NCBI RefSeq assembly: GCF_002723835.1
Contig: NZ_BEWG01000076.1
Span: forward strand, 1-34,810
DNA from: Mycobacterium sp. shizuoka-1
Lineage (GTDB): Bacteria > Actinomycetota > Actinomycetes > Mycobacteriales > Mycobacteriaceae
Length of the DNA: 34,810 nt
Direction: 5' to 3'
A program made the translations under genes and the position numbers. The notes beneath the pieces were generated by a model. The model saw nothing but the letters and a program-made list of their open reading frames with translations. It had not been told where the DNA came from and searched no databases. The first letter of the stretch is position 1, and each line of letters starts with the position of its first letter. This document shows positions 24,550-31,350 of the stretch, in pieces.

Positions 24550-24552
24550 CGG

Positions 24553-25788
24553 CTACACCACCGTCAGCGGAAGGGACCGGCGCTCTTCGAACACGAACGT
24601 CGCGCCCTGGCTGAACTTGGTGACTTCCACCTCCGGCGAGTCCTTGGCGGCGGTGTCGGTCTTCTCGAACTCTGCCGTCCAGTCGTCGCCGGTTCCGGAG
24701 ATACGCACCGCGATATGCGGGTCGACGGCGGTTGCGATGGCCTGCAACGGGGCCGGAGAAGCCGGGGAGCACAACGAAATCCAGGATGCGTCGTCGTGCG
24801 ACGGCGACGGGTGAACATGAACCCGGCCACCTTCGACCTCGGCGACGACGTAACCGGCCGGGTTGAACAGCGGGTGCAGTTCGAGAACCTTGGCCAGTCC
24901 GTCGAAGTCGTTGGGCAGCTTCAATGCTCGTTGGATTCGCTCGGCTGCCACCCCGGCGATGCCGACGAGCTGCTTGGTGCAGATCTGGGTGGCCAGCTCG
25001 GCGTTGTCGCCGGCGCGGGCGCGCACCGCGATGCCGAACGACAGGTTCAGCAGGTGCATCTGCAACACCACTTCGTCGGCGATCCGCACCAGCGCGGAGT
25101 GGGAGAAGGCACCGAAATCGACGTCGGACAACAGTGCGCCCGAATAGTCGCTCTGGCCTTCGTCATCGGGATCGATGGGCGCGAGCTCCCAATTGGCGGC
25201 GCGCGTTTGCGCGACGATGTCCAGGGCGGGGATGCTGCTGACCTCCGGGTAGGACTCGTCGATGATGACGGTCCATGCGCAGTGCGGCTGGCGGTCGGCC
25301 GGCGTGCGCGGCGGGCGGTGGATGGGCCGCACCTGGGCCTTGGCGTTGGTGGCCACGGCGGTGGCGTCGAACGTCGGGTCTTCGATGTCGTGGCACATGC
25401 CCTTGACGTAGTCCGGGCCCATCGGCTCGACGTCGAGCAGGGCGCCACAGTGGTCGAGGTGGAACTCGCCGTGCCAGCGGTCGTGGACGGTGTAGCGGAA
25501 ATCCATGAACTGGGGCGGGGCGCCGATGTCGAGCTGGAGGCCCTTGAAGATGGTGATGATGTCGTTGCCCTCGTACTTCAGCGCCTTCTGCATGCGCTTG
25601 GTGTAGAGCGGGCTGGCGCCGGCCCACTCCTCGATGGCGATCTGCAGCATCTCGGGCCGGCCGAACGACTGAATGCACCACGCCATACCCGAGCGGTCGA
25701 TCAGTTGGCCGATCAGCAACAGTTCGGGCACCAGGGTGGCGAGTTCCGCCCGGGACAACTGGGCGTAGCGGCTGAGGGGCTGGCTCAT
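24553..25788 (-). CDS. Unrecognised 412-residue soluble protein, TetR-linked
   Basis: I cannot name this family with confidence. Notable features are a helical N-terminal half with KYEGNDIITIFKGLQLDIG and a His/Asp/Cys-rich stretch, RYTVHDRWHGEFHLDHCGAL followed by MCHDIEDPTFDATA. The latter has the feel of a metal or active-site cluster and faintly recalls thiazoline-carboxylate hydrolase-like proteins. No signal peptide or membrane segment is seen. The C-terminal third is sheet-like and ends PLTVV. ATG 25788 is chosen, with ATG 25800 four codons earlier as an alternative; neither has a strong ribosome site. It is the first gene of a two-gene operon with the DapB-like reductase, divergent from the TetR regulator that probably controls it. 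Confidence 0.65.
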   Translation of the reverse strand: MSQPLSRYAQLSRAELATLVPELLLIGQLIDRSGMAWCIQSFGRPEMLQIAIEEWAGASPLYTKRMQKALKYEGNDIITIFKGLQLDIGAPPQFMDFRYTVHDRWHGEFHLDHCGALLDVEPMGPDYVKGMCHDIEDPTFDATAVATNAKAQVRPIHRPPRTPADRQPHCAWTVIIDESYPEVSSIPALDIVAQTRAANWELAPIDPDDEGQSDYSGALLSDVDFGAFSHSALVRIADEVVLQMHLLNLSFGIAVRARAGDNAELATQICTKQLVGIAGVAAERIQRALKLPNDFDGLAKVLELHPLFNPAGYVVAEVEGGRVHVHPSPSHDDASWISLCSPASPAPLQAIATAVDPHIAVRISGTGDDWTAEFEKTDTAAKDSPEVEVTKFSQGATFVFEERRSLPLTVV

Positions 25789-25829
25789 ACCGCGAAACAT
25801 AGTCGGCTCAATGTTATAAAGTCAACGAT
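25789..25829. promoter_or_regulatory. Divergent promoter/operator region of the TetR gene
   Basis: This compact 41-base region is AT-rich. AACAT (25796-25800) and ATGTT (25811-25815) form a short inverted repeat, and TATAAA (25815-25820) is a likely -10 toward the TetR gene. The TetR GTG at 25830 is so close that its mRNA could be leaderless. Autoregulation here is expected for divergent TetR genes. Confidence 0.4.
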
Positions 25830-26423
25830 GTGAAGGCGCTCGGCACCCCTCCCACGCGGCAGACGCAAGCGCCGCGCAAGCGAGGTGACGAGACCCGGGC
25901 GCTGATCATCGACGAGACGGTCCGGTGCGTGGTCGAGGAGGGGTTTCCCGCCGCGACGGCCAAGCACGTGGCCGAACGGGCCGGGGTCACCTGGGGGGTG
26001 ATCCAGTACCACTTCGGCGACCGCAATGGTCTGCTGATGGCGGTGGTCGACGAGGGCGTCGCCCGACTGCTGGAGAGCCTGGGCCAGGCCGACGTGGCCG
26101 ATCTGGGCCTACGGGAGCGCATCGAGGTCGTCGTGGACACCGCGTTCCGCTGCTACAGCAGTCCGACATCGTTGGCGGCGTTCGAGATTCTGCGGGCCAC
26201 CCGCGGCACTCACGGCGACAGCGCCAAACGGCATCTGCTGGAGATCAATTCCGCGATCAACCAACTGGGCCGGCTGATCTCCGACGATCCTGGTGTGGCT
26301 GAGGTGATTTGGTCGGCGCTGCGCGGCATGGTCCTGGTCGAGATGATCGTCGACTCGCACCTGGAGTGGCAGCGGGAGCGCGCGATCCTGGTGGACATGG
26401 TCACGCGCTATCTGCAGGGCTGA
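25830..26423 (+). CDS. TetR-family transcriptional regulator
   Basis: This 197-residue regulator has a basic start (RKRGDETRALIIDETVRCVV) and the helix-turn-helix ATAKHVAERAGVTWGVIQYH followed by FGDRNGLL. These match the TetR_N domain at residues about 22-68. The remaining helical ligand domain is not diagnostic. It starts at GTG 25830 without a ribosome site, which fits a leaderless transcript. It is divergent from the 412-residue/DapB-like operon, so by the usual arrangement it represses that operon and itself until a small ligand, perhaps the operon's substrate, binds. Confidence 0.85.
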   Translation: MKALGTPPTRQTQAPRKRGDETRALIIDETVRCVVEEGFPAATAKHVAERAGVTWGVIQYHFGDRNGLLMAVVDEGVARLLESLGQADVADLGLRERIEVVVDTAFRCYSSPTSLAAFEILRATRGTHGDSAKRHLLEINSAINQLGRLISDDPGVAEVIWSALRGMVLVEMIVDSHLEWQRERAILVDMVTRYLQG

Positions 26424-26657
26424 GTTCGAGCGGCGAGCTGCATCACCCTGCGGCGTGACCGTGCGTGCCGTCACAGACCTTCGGAATGGCGAGCTGGGAA
26501 AACACTGCGCTGTAGGCAATCTCACACGAGCAAAGTTGATTTACATGGAGTTAACAAGAACGATCGAGGCGTTGACCAAGCAGGCGATCCCTGACCGGTG
26601 AACGTCACAAACAAGTACGCCCCTGCAGAACCGGGGGCCATCAAGGAGTTGAGAAGA
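26424..26657 (+). other. Intergenic region before the 48-residue gene, with a weak hairpin
   Basis: A hairpin GTGAC (26455-26459) / GTCAC (26470-26474) with a 10-base loop lies 31 bases after the TetR stop and may end that transcript, though no T-run follows. The AT-richer stretch near 26530-26560 probably carries the promoter of the next gene. AAGGAG at 26643-26648 is its ribosome site. No RNA gene could be recognised. Confidence 0.35.
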
Positions 26658-26804
26658 ATGTCGTCGATTGCGCAGTTCCGCAACGATATGAAGCGGGCCA
26701 TGACGCGTCGCCGTCTGTACGCACGGATCAACGCGCTGCCGCCGTCAACGGTGCGCGAGGAGCTCGTGGCCATCGCCCAGCGTTACGAAGACGGCCTCCG
26801 CTGA
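26658..26804 (+). CDS. 48-residue basic protein
   Basis: This is a short protein starting MSSIAQFRNDMKRAMTRRRL, with a continuous amphipathic, Arg-rich helix, then YARINALPPSTVREELVAIA and an acidic/basic end (QRYEDGLR). A perfect AAGGAG lies nine bases before ATG 26658, much better than the in-frame GTG at 26598, so I take the shorter form. It is not recognised, but the strong ribosome site and charged helical pattern support a real gene. It could bind nucleic acid or a protein partner. It converges with wrbA. Confidence 0.6.
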   Translation: MSSIAQFRNDMKRAMTRRRLYARINALPPSTVREELVAIAQRYEDGLR

Positions 26805-26819
26805 CCTAAGTCCCCAGCA

Positions 26820-26850
26820 CCTGTCCGCCGGCTCATCCGGCGTCGACAGG
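26820..26850. terminator. Strong hairpin at the convergent wrbA end
   Basis: CCTGTCCGCCGG (26820-26831), loop CTCAT, and CCGGCG then GACAGG (26837-26850, two-base bulge) form a 12-pair stem. The wrbA stop lies in the loop. There is no T-run, but GC-rich hairpins without one are usual in mycobacteria. It could serve both convergent genes. Confidence 0.5.
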
Positions 26851-27444
26851 AGTGAGCCGGCCGGCAATGGTGACCACTCGCCGCGCGAGGTGTTCGAGCG
26901 CGGCGGTGGTCTCCTCACCGAGTTCGTTCTTGTTCTCCGGGCCGGTAATGTGGCCCACCCCGTAGGGATTTCCGTCGCCGAACTTGACCGGGTCGGTGTA
27001 TCCGGGCGGCACGAGAATGCCACCGAAGTGCATCAGCGTGATGTAGAGGGCAAGCAGCGTGGTTTCCTGGCCGCCGTGGGCGGTTTGTGAGGATGTGAAC
27101 GCGGCGTAGACCTTGTCCGCGAGCTTGCCCTGTGCCCACAAGCCACCCAGCGAGTCAATGAACGTGCGGAATTGCGATGCGGGAGAACCGAATCGCGTGG
27201 GCGTACCGAAGATGACGGCATCCGCCCAGACGATGTCGTCGCCGGACGCGGCCGGAAGGTCCTTGGTGGCTTCATAATTCGCCGTCCAGGCCTCGTTCTG
27301 TGCAAATGACGACGGGTCGCGAGTCTCGGCGATGTGCCGAAGGCGCACGTCGGCCCCGGCAGAGCGCGCGGCGGCGGCCACCTTCTCGGCCATTGCCGTG
27401 CCATGCCCGGTCGCCGAGTAATAGATGACGGAGAGGTTCGTCAT
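26833..27444 (-). CDS. wrbA: WrbA-type NAD(P)H:quinone oxidoreductase (flavodoxin fold)
   Basis: This 203-residue protein matches WrbA. The FMN phosphate loop is YYSATGHGTAMAEKV, the second flavin loop GTPTRFGSPASQFRTF, and the WrbA-typical SSQTAHGGQETTLLAL is followed by GGILVPPGY. It reduces quinones by two electrons using NAD(P)H and protects against redox cycling. The length is normal. ATG 27444 overlaps the stop of the upstream membrane-protein gene by four bases, so the two are coupled. The neighbour may supply a membrane site, but this is unproven. Confidence 0.9.
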   Translation of the reverse strand: MTNLSVIYYSATGHGTAMAEKVAAAARSAGADVRLRHIAETRDPSSFAQNEAWTANYEATKDLPAASGDDIVWADAVIFGTPTRFGSPASQFRTFIDSLGGLWAQGKLADKVYAAFTSSQTAHGGQETTLLALYITLMHFGGILVPPGYTDPVKFGDGNPYGVGHITGPENKNELGEETTAALEHLARRVVTIAGRLTPVDAG

Positions 27445-28283
27445 GCCGTTTCTTCCTTCTGTTCGGGAAACACTTTGCGCATCACCGCACCTGCGATGAC
27501 GCCGACGAGGATGAGTGCGATGCCGACACCCGCGGAGAACGAATCACTTACCCAGCCGGCGATCCCGATGCCGATGACGAAACCGGGCAGCCAATCCAAC
27601 AGTCGCCCGAATGATGGTGGGCTGTCCATGGATTCACCGGTGGCGGCCAGGAACTTGGCGCGCGCATAGTCGGGATAGAACTCGGTGACGGCAACGGCGA
27701 CCAGGGTGACCGCGAGCTGCACGATCCATCCGGTCCAGAAGTTGTCGCCGTCGTGCAGCACCGCGTCGCCAAACGAACCGACGAGCGTGTTGATCAGGAA
27801 CGCGCCGGCCCAAACACCGGTGAGGATGTAGTTGACCCGCACGAACAGGGGGCTGTCCCAGTGTTCGGGGTCGACAGTGTCGCGGGCGTAGGCGATGGTG
27901 AACGGGCGACGGATCGCGAGCGTGGCCAGCGCGTAGGCGGCCAGCAGACCGTTGGTGAGCTCACCGGCCCATAGCTCCAGCCACGTGATGAGCGCCGGTG
28001 AGCCGAGGATTCCGAGCCCGACGAATACCGCGAAGACGACCGCGCCGAAGACTTCCAGGGAATGCACTCTGATGCCGCGACGGCTGCCGGCCCACATCAC
28101 GATGAGGGTCAAGGCGAGCGCGGCGGCGGCCGCTTGTCCGAAACGGCCCGGCCCCGAGATGATCGCCATCAGGATCCATGGGGCGATACCGGAGAACGGG
28201 GACCGTAGGAAGCCGTCGACGAAGTTGGTTTGTTGGACGGTGGCGTCGGCGGTGCTGGGATCGGGCTGATCCGGTCCAGACAT
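27441..28283 (-). CDS. Polytopic membrane protein coupled to wrbA
   Basis: This 280-residue integral membrane protein has about seven hydrophobic helices, among them SGIAPWILMAIISGPG, AAAAALALTLIVMWAG, VFGAVVFAVFVGLGILG and a C-terminal GIALILVGVIAGAV. It starts with a short acidic cytoplasmic segment and ends in a charged tail (FPEQKEETA). No transporter motif is recognised. AGGAG lies before ATG 28283; the frame is open to 28310 but without a ribosome site. Overlap with wrbA argues for a shared redox or membrane role. It is divergent from the NTF2-like gene. Confidence 0.7.
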   Translation of the reverse strand: MSGPDQPDPSTADATVQQTNFVDGFLRSPFSGIAPWILMAIISGPGRFGQAAAAALALTLIVMWAGSRRGIRVHSLEVFGAVVFAVFVGLGILGSPALITWLELWAGELTNGLLAAYALATLAIRRPFTIAYARDTVDPEHWDSPLFVRVNYILTGVWAGAFLINTLVGSFGDAVLHDGDNFWTGWIVQLAVTLVAVAVTEFYPDYARAKFLAATGESMDSPPSFGRLLDWLPGFVIGIGIAGWVSDSFSAGVGIALILVGVIAGAVMRKVFPEQKEETA

Positions 28284-28371
28284 TGGCGACTCCTGGTGGT
28301 TGAGATGCACCCCGGGCTTGCATCATTGTCACCGGGACAACTCGCCCCGTCGACACATTCGGTGTGCTGCA

Positions 28372-28851
28372 ATGACCGGCATGGCTGATGCGGAAGCAAT
28401 CGAAGCGATCAAACAGGTGAAGTACCGCTACCTGCGGGCTCTGGACACCAAGCATTGGGACGATTTCGCCGACACCCTGACCGAGGACATCGTCGGGGAT
28501 TACGGGTCCTCCCTCGGCGAGGAGCACCACTTCACCAACCGCAAGGACCTGGTCGAGTTCATGGCCAAGTCGATGCCGGCCGGGGTGCTCACCGAGCATC
28601 GCGTCACTCATCCGGAGATCTCCGTCGACGGTGACGAAGCCGAAGCCATCTGGTACCTGCAGGACAAGGTGATCGTGCCGGAGTTCAACTTCATGTTGAT
28701 GGGCGCGGCCTTCTATCGCGACCGCTACCGCAAGACGCCGGACGGCTGGAAGATCTGCAAGACCGGCTACGACCGCACCTATGAGGTGACGCTGTCGACC
28801 GAGGCGCTGAACTTCAACGCGACGGCCGGCGCGGCGATCGCCACGACGTAG
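28372..28851 (+). CDS. NTF2/SnoaL-like protein (Rv0310c-like)
   Basis: This 159-residue single-domain protein is of the SnoaL/NTF2 fold. An N-terminal helix (ADAEAIEAIKQVKYRYLRAL) is followed by DTKHWDDFADTLTEDIV, a hallmark of SnoaL_4-type members. The sheet ends with the FYRDRYRKTPDGWKICKTGY signature. Such proteins form cone-shaped pockets and may be small isomerases or hydrolases, or have no enzymatic role. ATG 28372 or ATG 28381 could be the start; neither has a good ribosome site. It lies convergent with the L,D-transpeptidase gene, the same pairing as Rv0310c and Rv0309 in M. tuberculosis as I recall it. Confidence 0.75.
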   Translation: MTGMADAEAIEAIKQVKYRYLRALDTKHWDDFADTLTEDIVGDYGSSLGEEHHFTNRKDLVEFMAKSMPAGVLTEHRVTHPEISVDGDEAEAIWYLQDKVIVPEFNFMLMGAAFYRDRYRKTPDGWKICKTGYDRTYEVTLSTEALNFNATAGAAIATT

Positions 28852-28864
28852 GCGTCCCGGCGCG

Positions 28865-28931
28865 CCGCCGAGAGTGCGGCTTGTCGGTGAGGATCCTCAG
28901 CGGTCTCGACGGTAACCCGCACGCTCGGCGG
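28865..28931. terminator. Large nested inverted repeat between convergent genes
   Basis: CGCCGAGAGTGCGG (28866-28879) pairs with CCGCACGCTCGGCG (28917-28930), one mismatch, extended by one outer pair. The 37-base loop itself holds a perfect 12-bp palindrome TGAGGATCCTCA (28888-28899). It fills the 81-base gap between the NTF2-like and L,D-transpeptidase stops and is a good candidate bidirectional terminator. Confidence 0.6.
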
Positions 28932-28932
28932 T

Positions 28933-29595
28933 CTACTGAGCGACGGCGATCAGCGCACCGGGCTGTAGCCAGCGCATGATCTTGACCAAGGTGTCGTCGT
29001 CGAGTGAGACACAGCCCGCGGTGGGGCCGCCGTCGGTGGTGTGAACGAAGAAGGCGCCACCGTTGCCGGGCACGCGCGCCTTGTTCACGCCCATCACGAT
29101 CGCGTGGGCGTACTGCGGGATGTAGAGGTTCTCGGTGCCGCTGGCCGGGTTCGTGTCGAACGCGCAGTCGGCTTTCTTGCAGACCTGCATGGTGTTGTAA
29201 GTGGGGCTTTTCATGTCCCCGTCCCACCAATAGTCCGGGGTCACCTGGACGTATTGCAGGCCACCGCCCGGGTTGGGCTTGGTGCCGAAAGCGAAGTCGA
29301 GCGTGAAGATGCCCATCGGCGTCTTCATCTCACCGTCGTGGGATTGCGGCGTCATGCCGTTGGCGCCGATGTGGGTGGGGATGGCGGTCGCGACGGGCTC
29401 CCAGCCATTGGCGCCGCGCTGCCAGACGTCCATCTTGGCCGTGGCGCCGCCGGTGCCGACGACGGACAGGACCTGGGTGGCGTTGCCGACGTTGGCCTGG
29501 AACCACGGGGTCTCCGCGTGGCTGGGCGGGGCTGAGAACAGCGCCACGGCCACCGCGCTGAAGGCAGCACAGAACGAAACGGCGACTCGACGCAT
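28933..29595 (-). CDS. Secreted L,D-transpeptidase-family protein (Rv0309-like)
   Basis: This 220-residue exported protein has a Sec signal (MRRVAVSFCAAFSAVAVALF, cleavage near SHA). The mature part has NVGNATQVLSVVGTGG and KMDVWQR at the start. The YkuD-type catalytic centre is HAIVMGVN and FVHTTDGGPTAGCVSLD, where His and the Cys of the GCVS motif form the active site. A second Cys pair (MQVCKKADCAF) probably forms a disulfide. It may cross-link or edit peptidoglycan, though the compact form differs from LdtMt2, and it closely resembles Rv0309. ATG 29595 is chosen because it gives a clean signal peptide. Its promoter region holds the 12-bp inverted repeat at 29624-29700. Confidence 0.8.
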   Translation of the reverse strand: MRRVAVSFCAAFSAVAVALFSAPPSHAETPWFQANVGNATQVLSVVGTGGATAKMDVWQRGANGWEPVATAIPTHIGANGMTPQSHDGEMKTPMGIFTLDFAFGTKPNPGGGLQYVQVTPDYWWDGDMKSPTYNTMQVCKKADCAFDTNPASGTENLYIPQYAHAIVMGVNKARVPGNGGAFFVHTTDGGPTAGCVSLDDDTLVKIMRWLQPGALIAVAQ

Positions 29596-29623
29596 CGACT
29601 CATCGTGGCTGGGAGGTCTCTGT

Positions 29624-29700
29624 GGGGTCAAGTCAAGGTTGGGCCACGGTTCGGTCTGGGCCAGCTAACGATGTGAGGCGGGATGGGGTGACTTGACCCC
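29624..29700. repeat. 12-bp perfect inverted repeat, 77 bp end to end
   Basis: GGGGTCAAGTCA (29624-29635) and TGACTTGACCCC (29689-29700) are exact reverse complements 53 bases apart. They lie in the divergent promoter region between the L,D-transpeptidase and the three-gene operon. They could be paired operators. The layout also recalls a tiny terminal-inverted-repeat element, but no target duplication flanks it. Confidence 0.5.
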
Positions 29701-29823
29701 TGCGGTTACCGGGCTGTTCTGGGCTTTCAAGTCCATCTGAACTGCGTGTACAGGCTGGTCGGAGCGGGTATTGCCGCTATTGGTGAATAGCGCTCCGGCA
29801 AACGCAAGGGATACGATTTCGAC

Positions 29824-30360
29824 ATGTCGCAAGTGCCGTACGGACCCGGGCCTGCAGGACCAGCTCCGTGGCAGGGACCGCCGTCCCGACGGGGACCGTC
29901 CCAGCTGCCGACGATCATCGCCATCGTCATCGCGGTTATCGCGGTTGCGGTCGCCATCGGTGCCTGGTTTCGACCGATGCCCAAGCCGGAAGCGCCGGCG
30001 GCCAAAACCTACAGCGAGCAGGAAGTCGCCGACGCGAAGAAGGCGGTTTGCGAGGCACACGACCAAGTCCAGAAGTCAGTGAATACAGCCGGTGGAAAGT
30101 CCGGCGACAACCCCACAGACACATTCCTCGTTGCAGTCAACATTCGGCTAGCGCTCGCGACGAGCAGCAGTTATCTAACCGAAAGCCTGAATACGCACCC
30201 GGCTGCGCCGCAAAATCTCGTGGAACCTATCCGGAACCTAGCTAACAAGTACCGAGAAATCGTCATGGAACAACTGGCGGACACCTCGGCGAGTGACCTC
30301 AACCCACTAGCCACGTCGGCTGACGGGGAAATCGCCAAGATCAAGCAGGCCTGTCAGTGA
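29824..30360 (+). CDS. Membrane-anchored protein with helical ectodomain, first gene of EspK/EspJ-like operon
   Basis: This 178-residue protein has a short Pro/Gly-rich cytoplasmic start (VPYGPGPAGPAPWQGPPSRR), one membrane helix at about 29-49 (PTIIAIVIAVIAVAVAIGAW) and an outer domain of about 125 residues. That domain looks helical and has two Cys, 76 and 177, at its ends, suggesting a disulfide that closes it. It is not recognised as a named family, but the layout is common among mycobacterial accessory proteins. From just after the helix, the base composition drops to about 55 % GC. The TGA overlaps the GTG of the EspK-like gene, so it is translated with it. It may be a receptor, chaperone or immunity-type partner of that protein (inference). 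Confidence 0.7.
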   Translation: MSQVPYGPGPAGPAPWQGPPSRRGPSQLPTIIAIVIAVIAVAVAIGAWFRPMPKPEAPAAKTYSEQEVADAKKAVCEAHDQVQKSVNTAGGKSGDNPTDTFLVAVNIRLALATSSSYLTESLNTHPAAPQNLVEPIRNLANKYREIVMEQLADTSASDLNPLATSADGEIAKIKQACQ

Positions 30361-31350
30361 GCGATTTGCCGCCTGGAAAGTGGTCGTCATTACTGGTCGG
30401 CCACCAATGGCCCAGCGCGGCATCCCTCGCGCTTCTGAATGCTTCAGCCACTAACCGCGGCAAGACTGCTGAGGCCCTCGAAGCGTATTCAGAACTCTTG
30501 CACTCTGTGCGTATCGGACAGCTAGCGGATCAGGAAGGCGTGACGGCCGAGGACACGCGCGACGCATTCGAGCGCGGCGAGAGGAACGCCCGAGAACTGT
30601 CCGACAAGAATGCGGTCAAAGGCGGAGCCTACCAATCAGCCCATCGGTGGACAGAAGATCTTCGCAATGCATTGACTGATGTTGCGGCCCGCGGAAACTC
30701 ACGTATCGAAGAAATCGAAGCATCCAGCGATCCAGCTGCAATGAAGTTAGCTAAGGCTGTAGACGTGGTAGTGCAAGCGCAGTCTGAAGCCAACGGAAAG
30801 GCTGCCGAGCACGGATCCAACTTGTACAACGCGATTCAAAGTGTCTTAGACAAAGAAGGCCTTGGCATGCCTGCCCGGGAGTTCGCCCGCACAAACGGCG
30901 CAAGTCTAGAACGTGCTTGGGGATCACCTAGTCGGGATTCCATTAGCAATCAAGTTCGTTCTCTCTTAAGCGATTCAACAGCCGCTGCCACTCAGGGCTC
31001 GACGGCGGACGCCATTGCGGGCGGCTCCAATGACAGCACCAGTTCATTTTCCCGAGGTGGCAGTTCGCCACAAGCGTCCGGCTCGTCGGGCACAACCCAA
31101 TCAGTATCAGCGAGCGGCGCGACGACTGGGCAGGGTGTGGATGGTCCCGTCGTGGCCCAAACAGTCGGCGTGGGGCCGGTGAGCGGCGGATCAAACGTGA
31201 GCGGCGCACTGACAACACCCGATATCGCGGCGAAGAGTACGACTCCGATCGGATTGCCATCATCTACGCCGAATGTCTCGCTACCACCAACTTCACCTGG
31301 ACTAAGCTCCCCCTCGCCTTCGGGTAACCTCACATCCTCGGCACCGATCG
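30040..31350. other. Lower-GC block across two genes (probable exchanged segment)
   Basis: Sampled 60-base lines give 53-57 % GC at 30061-30300, 53 % at 30481, 52 % at 30781, then 60-63 % near 30961-31260, against about 70 % at 32041. The block covers the ectodomain of the membrane protein and the N-terminal domain plus half the linker of the EspK-like protein, with normal composition on both sides. Confidence 0.6.

Noticed and set aside
26598..26804. 68-residue form of the small basic protein from GTG 26598
   Set aside because: The ATG at 26658 has a perfect AAGGAG at proper distance and starts the charged helical part. The extra 20 residues look like leader sequence.
29624..29700. Tn3-like mobile element because of the GGGGTC ends
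   Set aside because: Only 12 bp match, there is no 38-bp terminal repeat, no coding content and no 5-bp target duplication.
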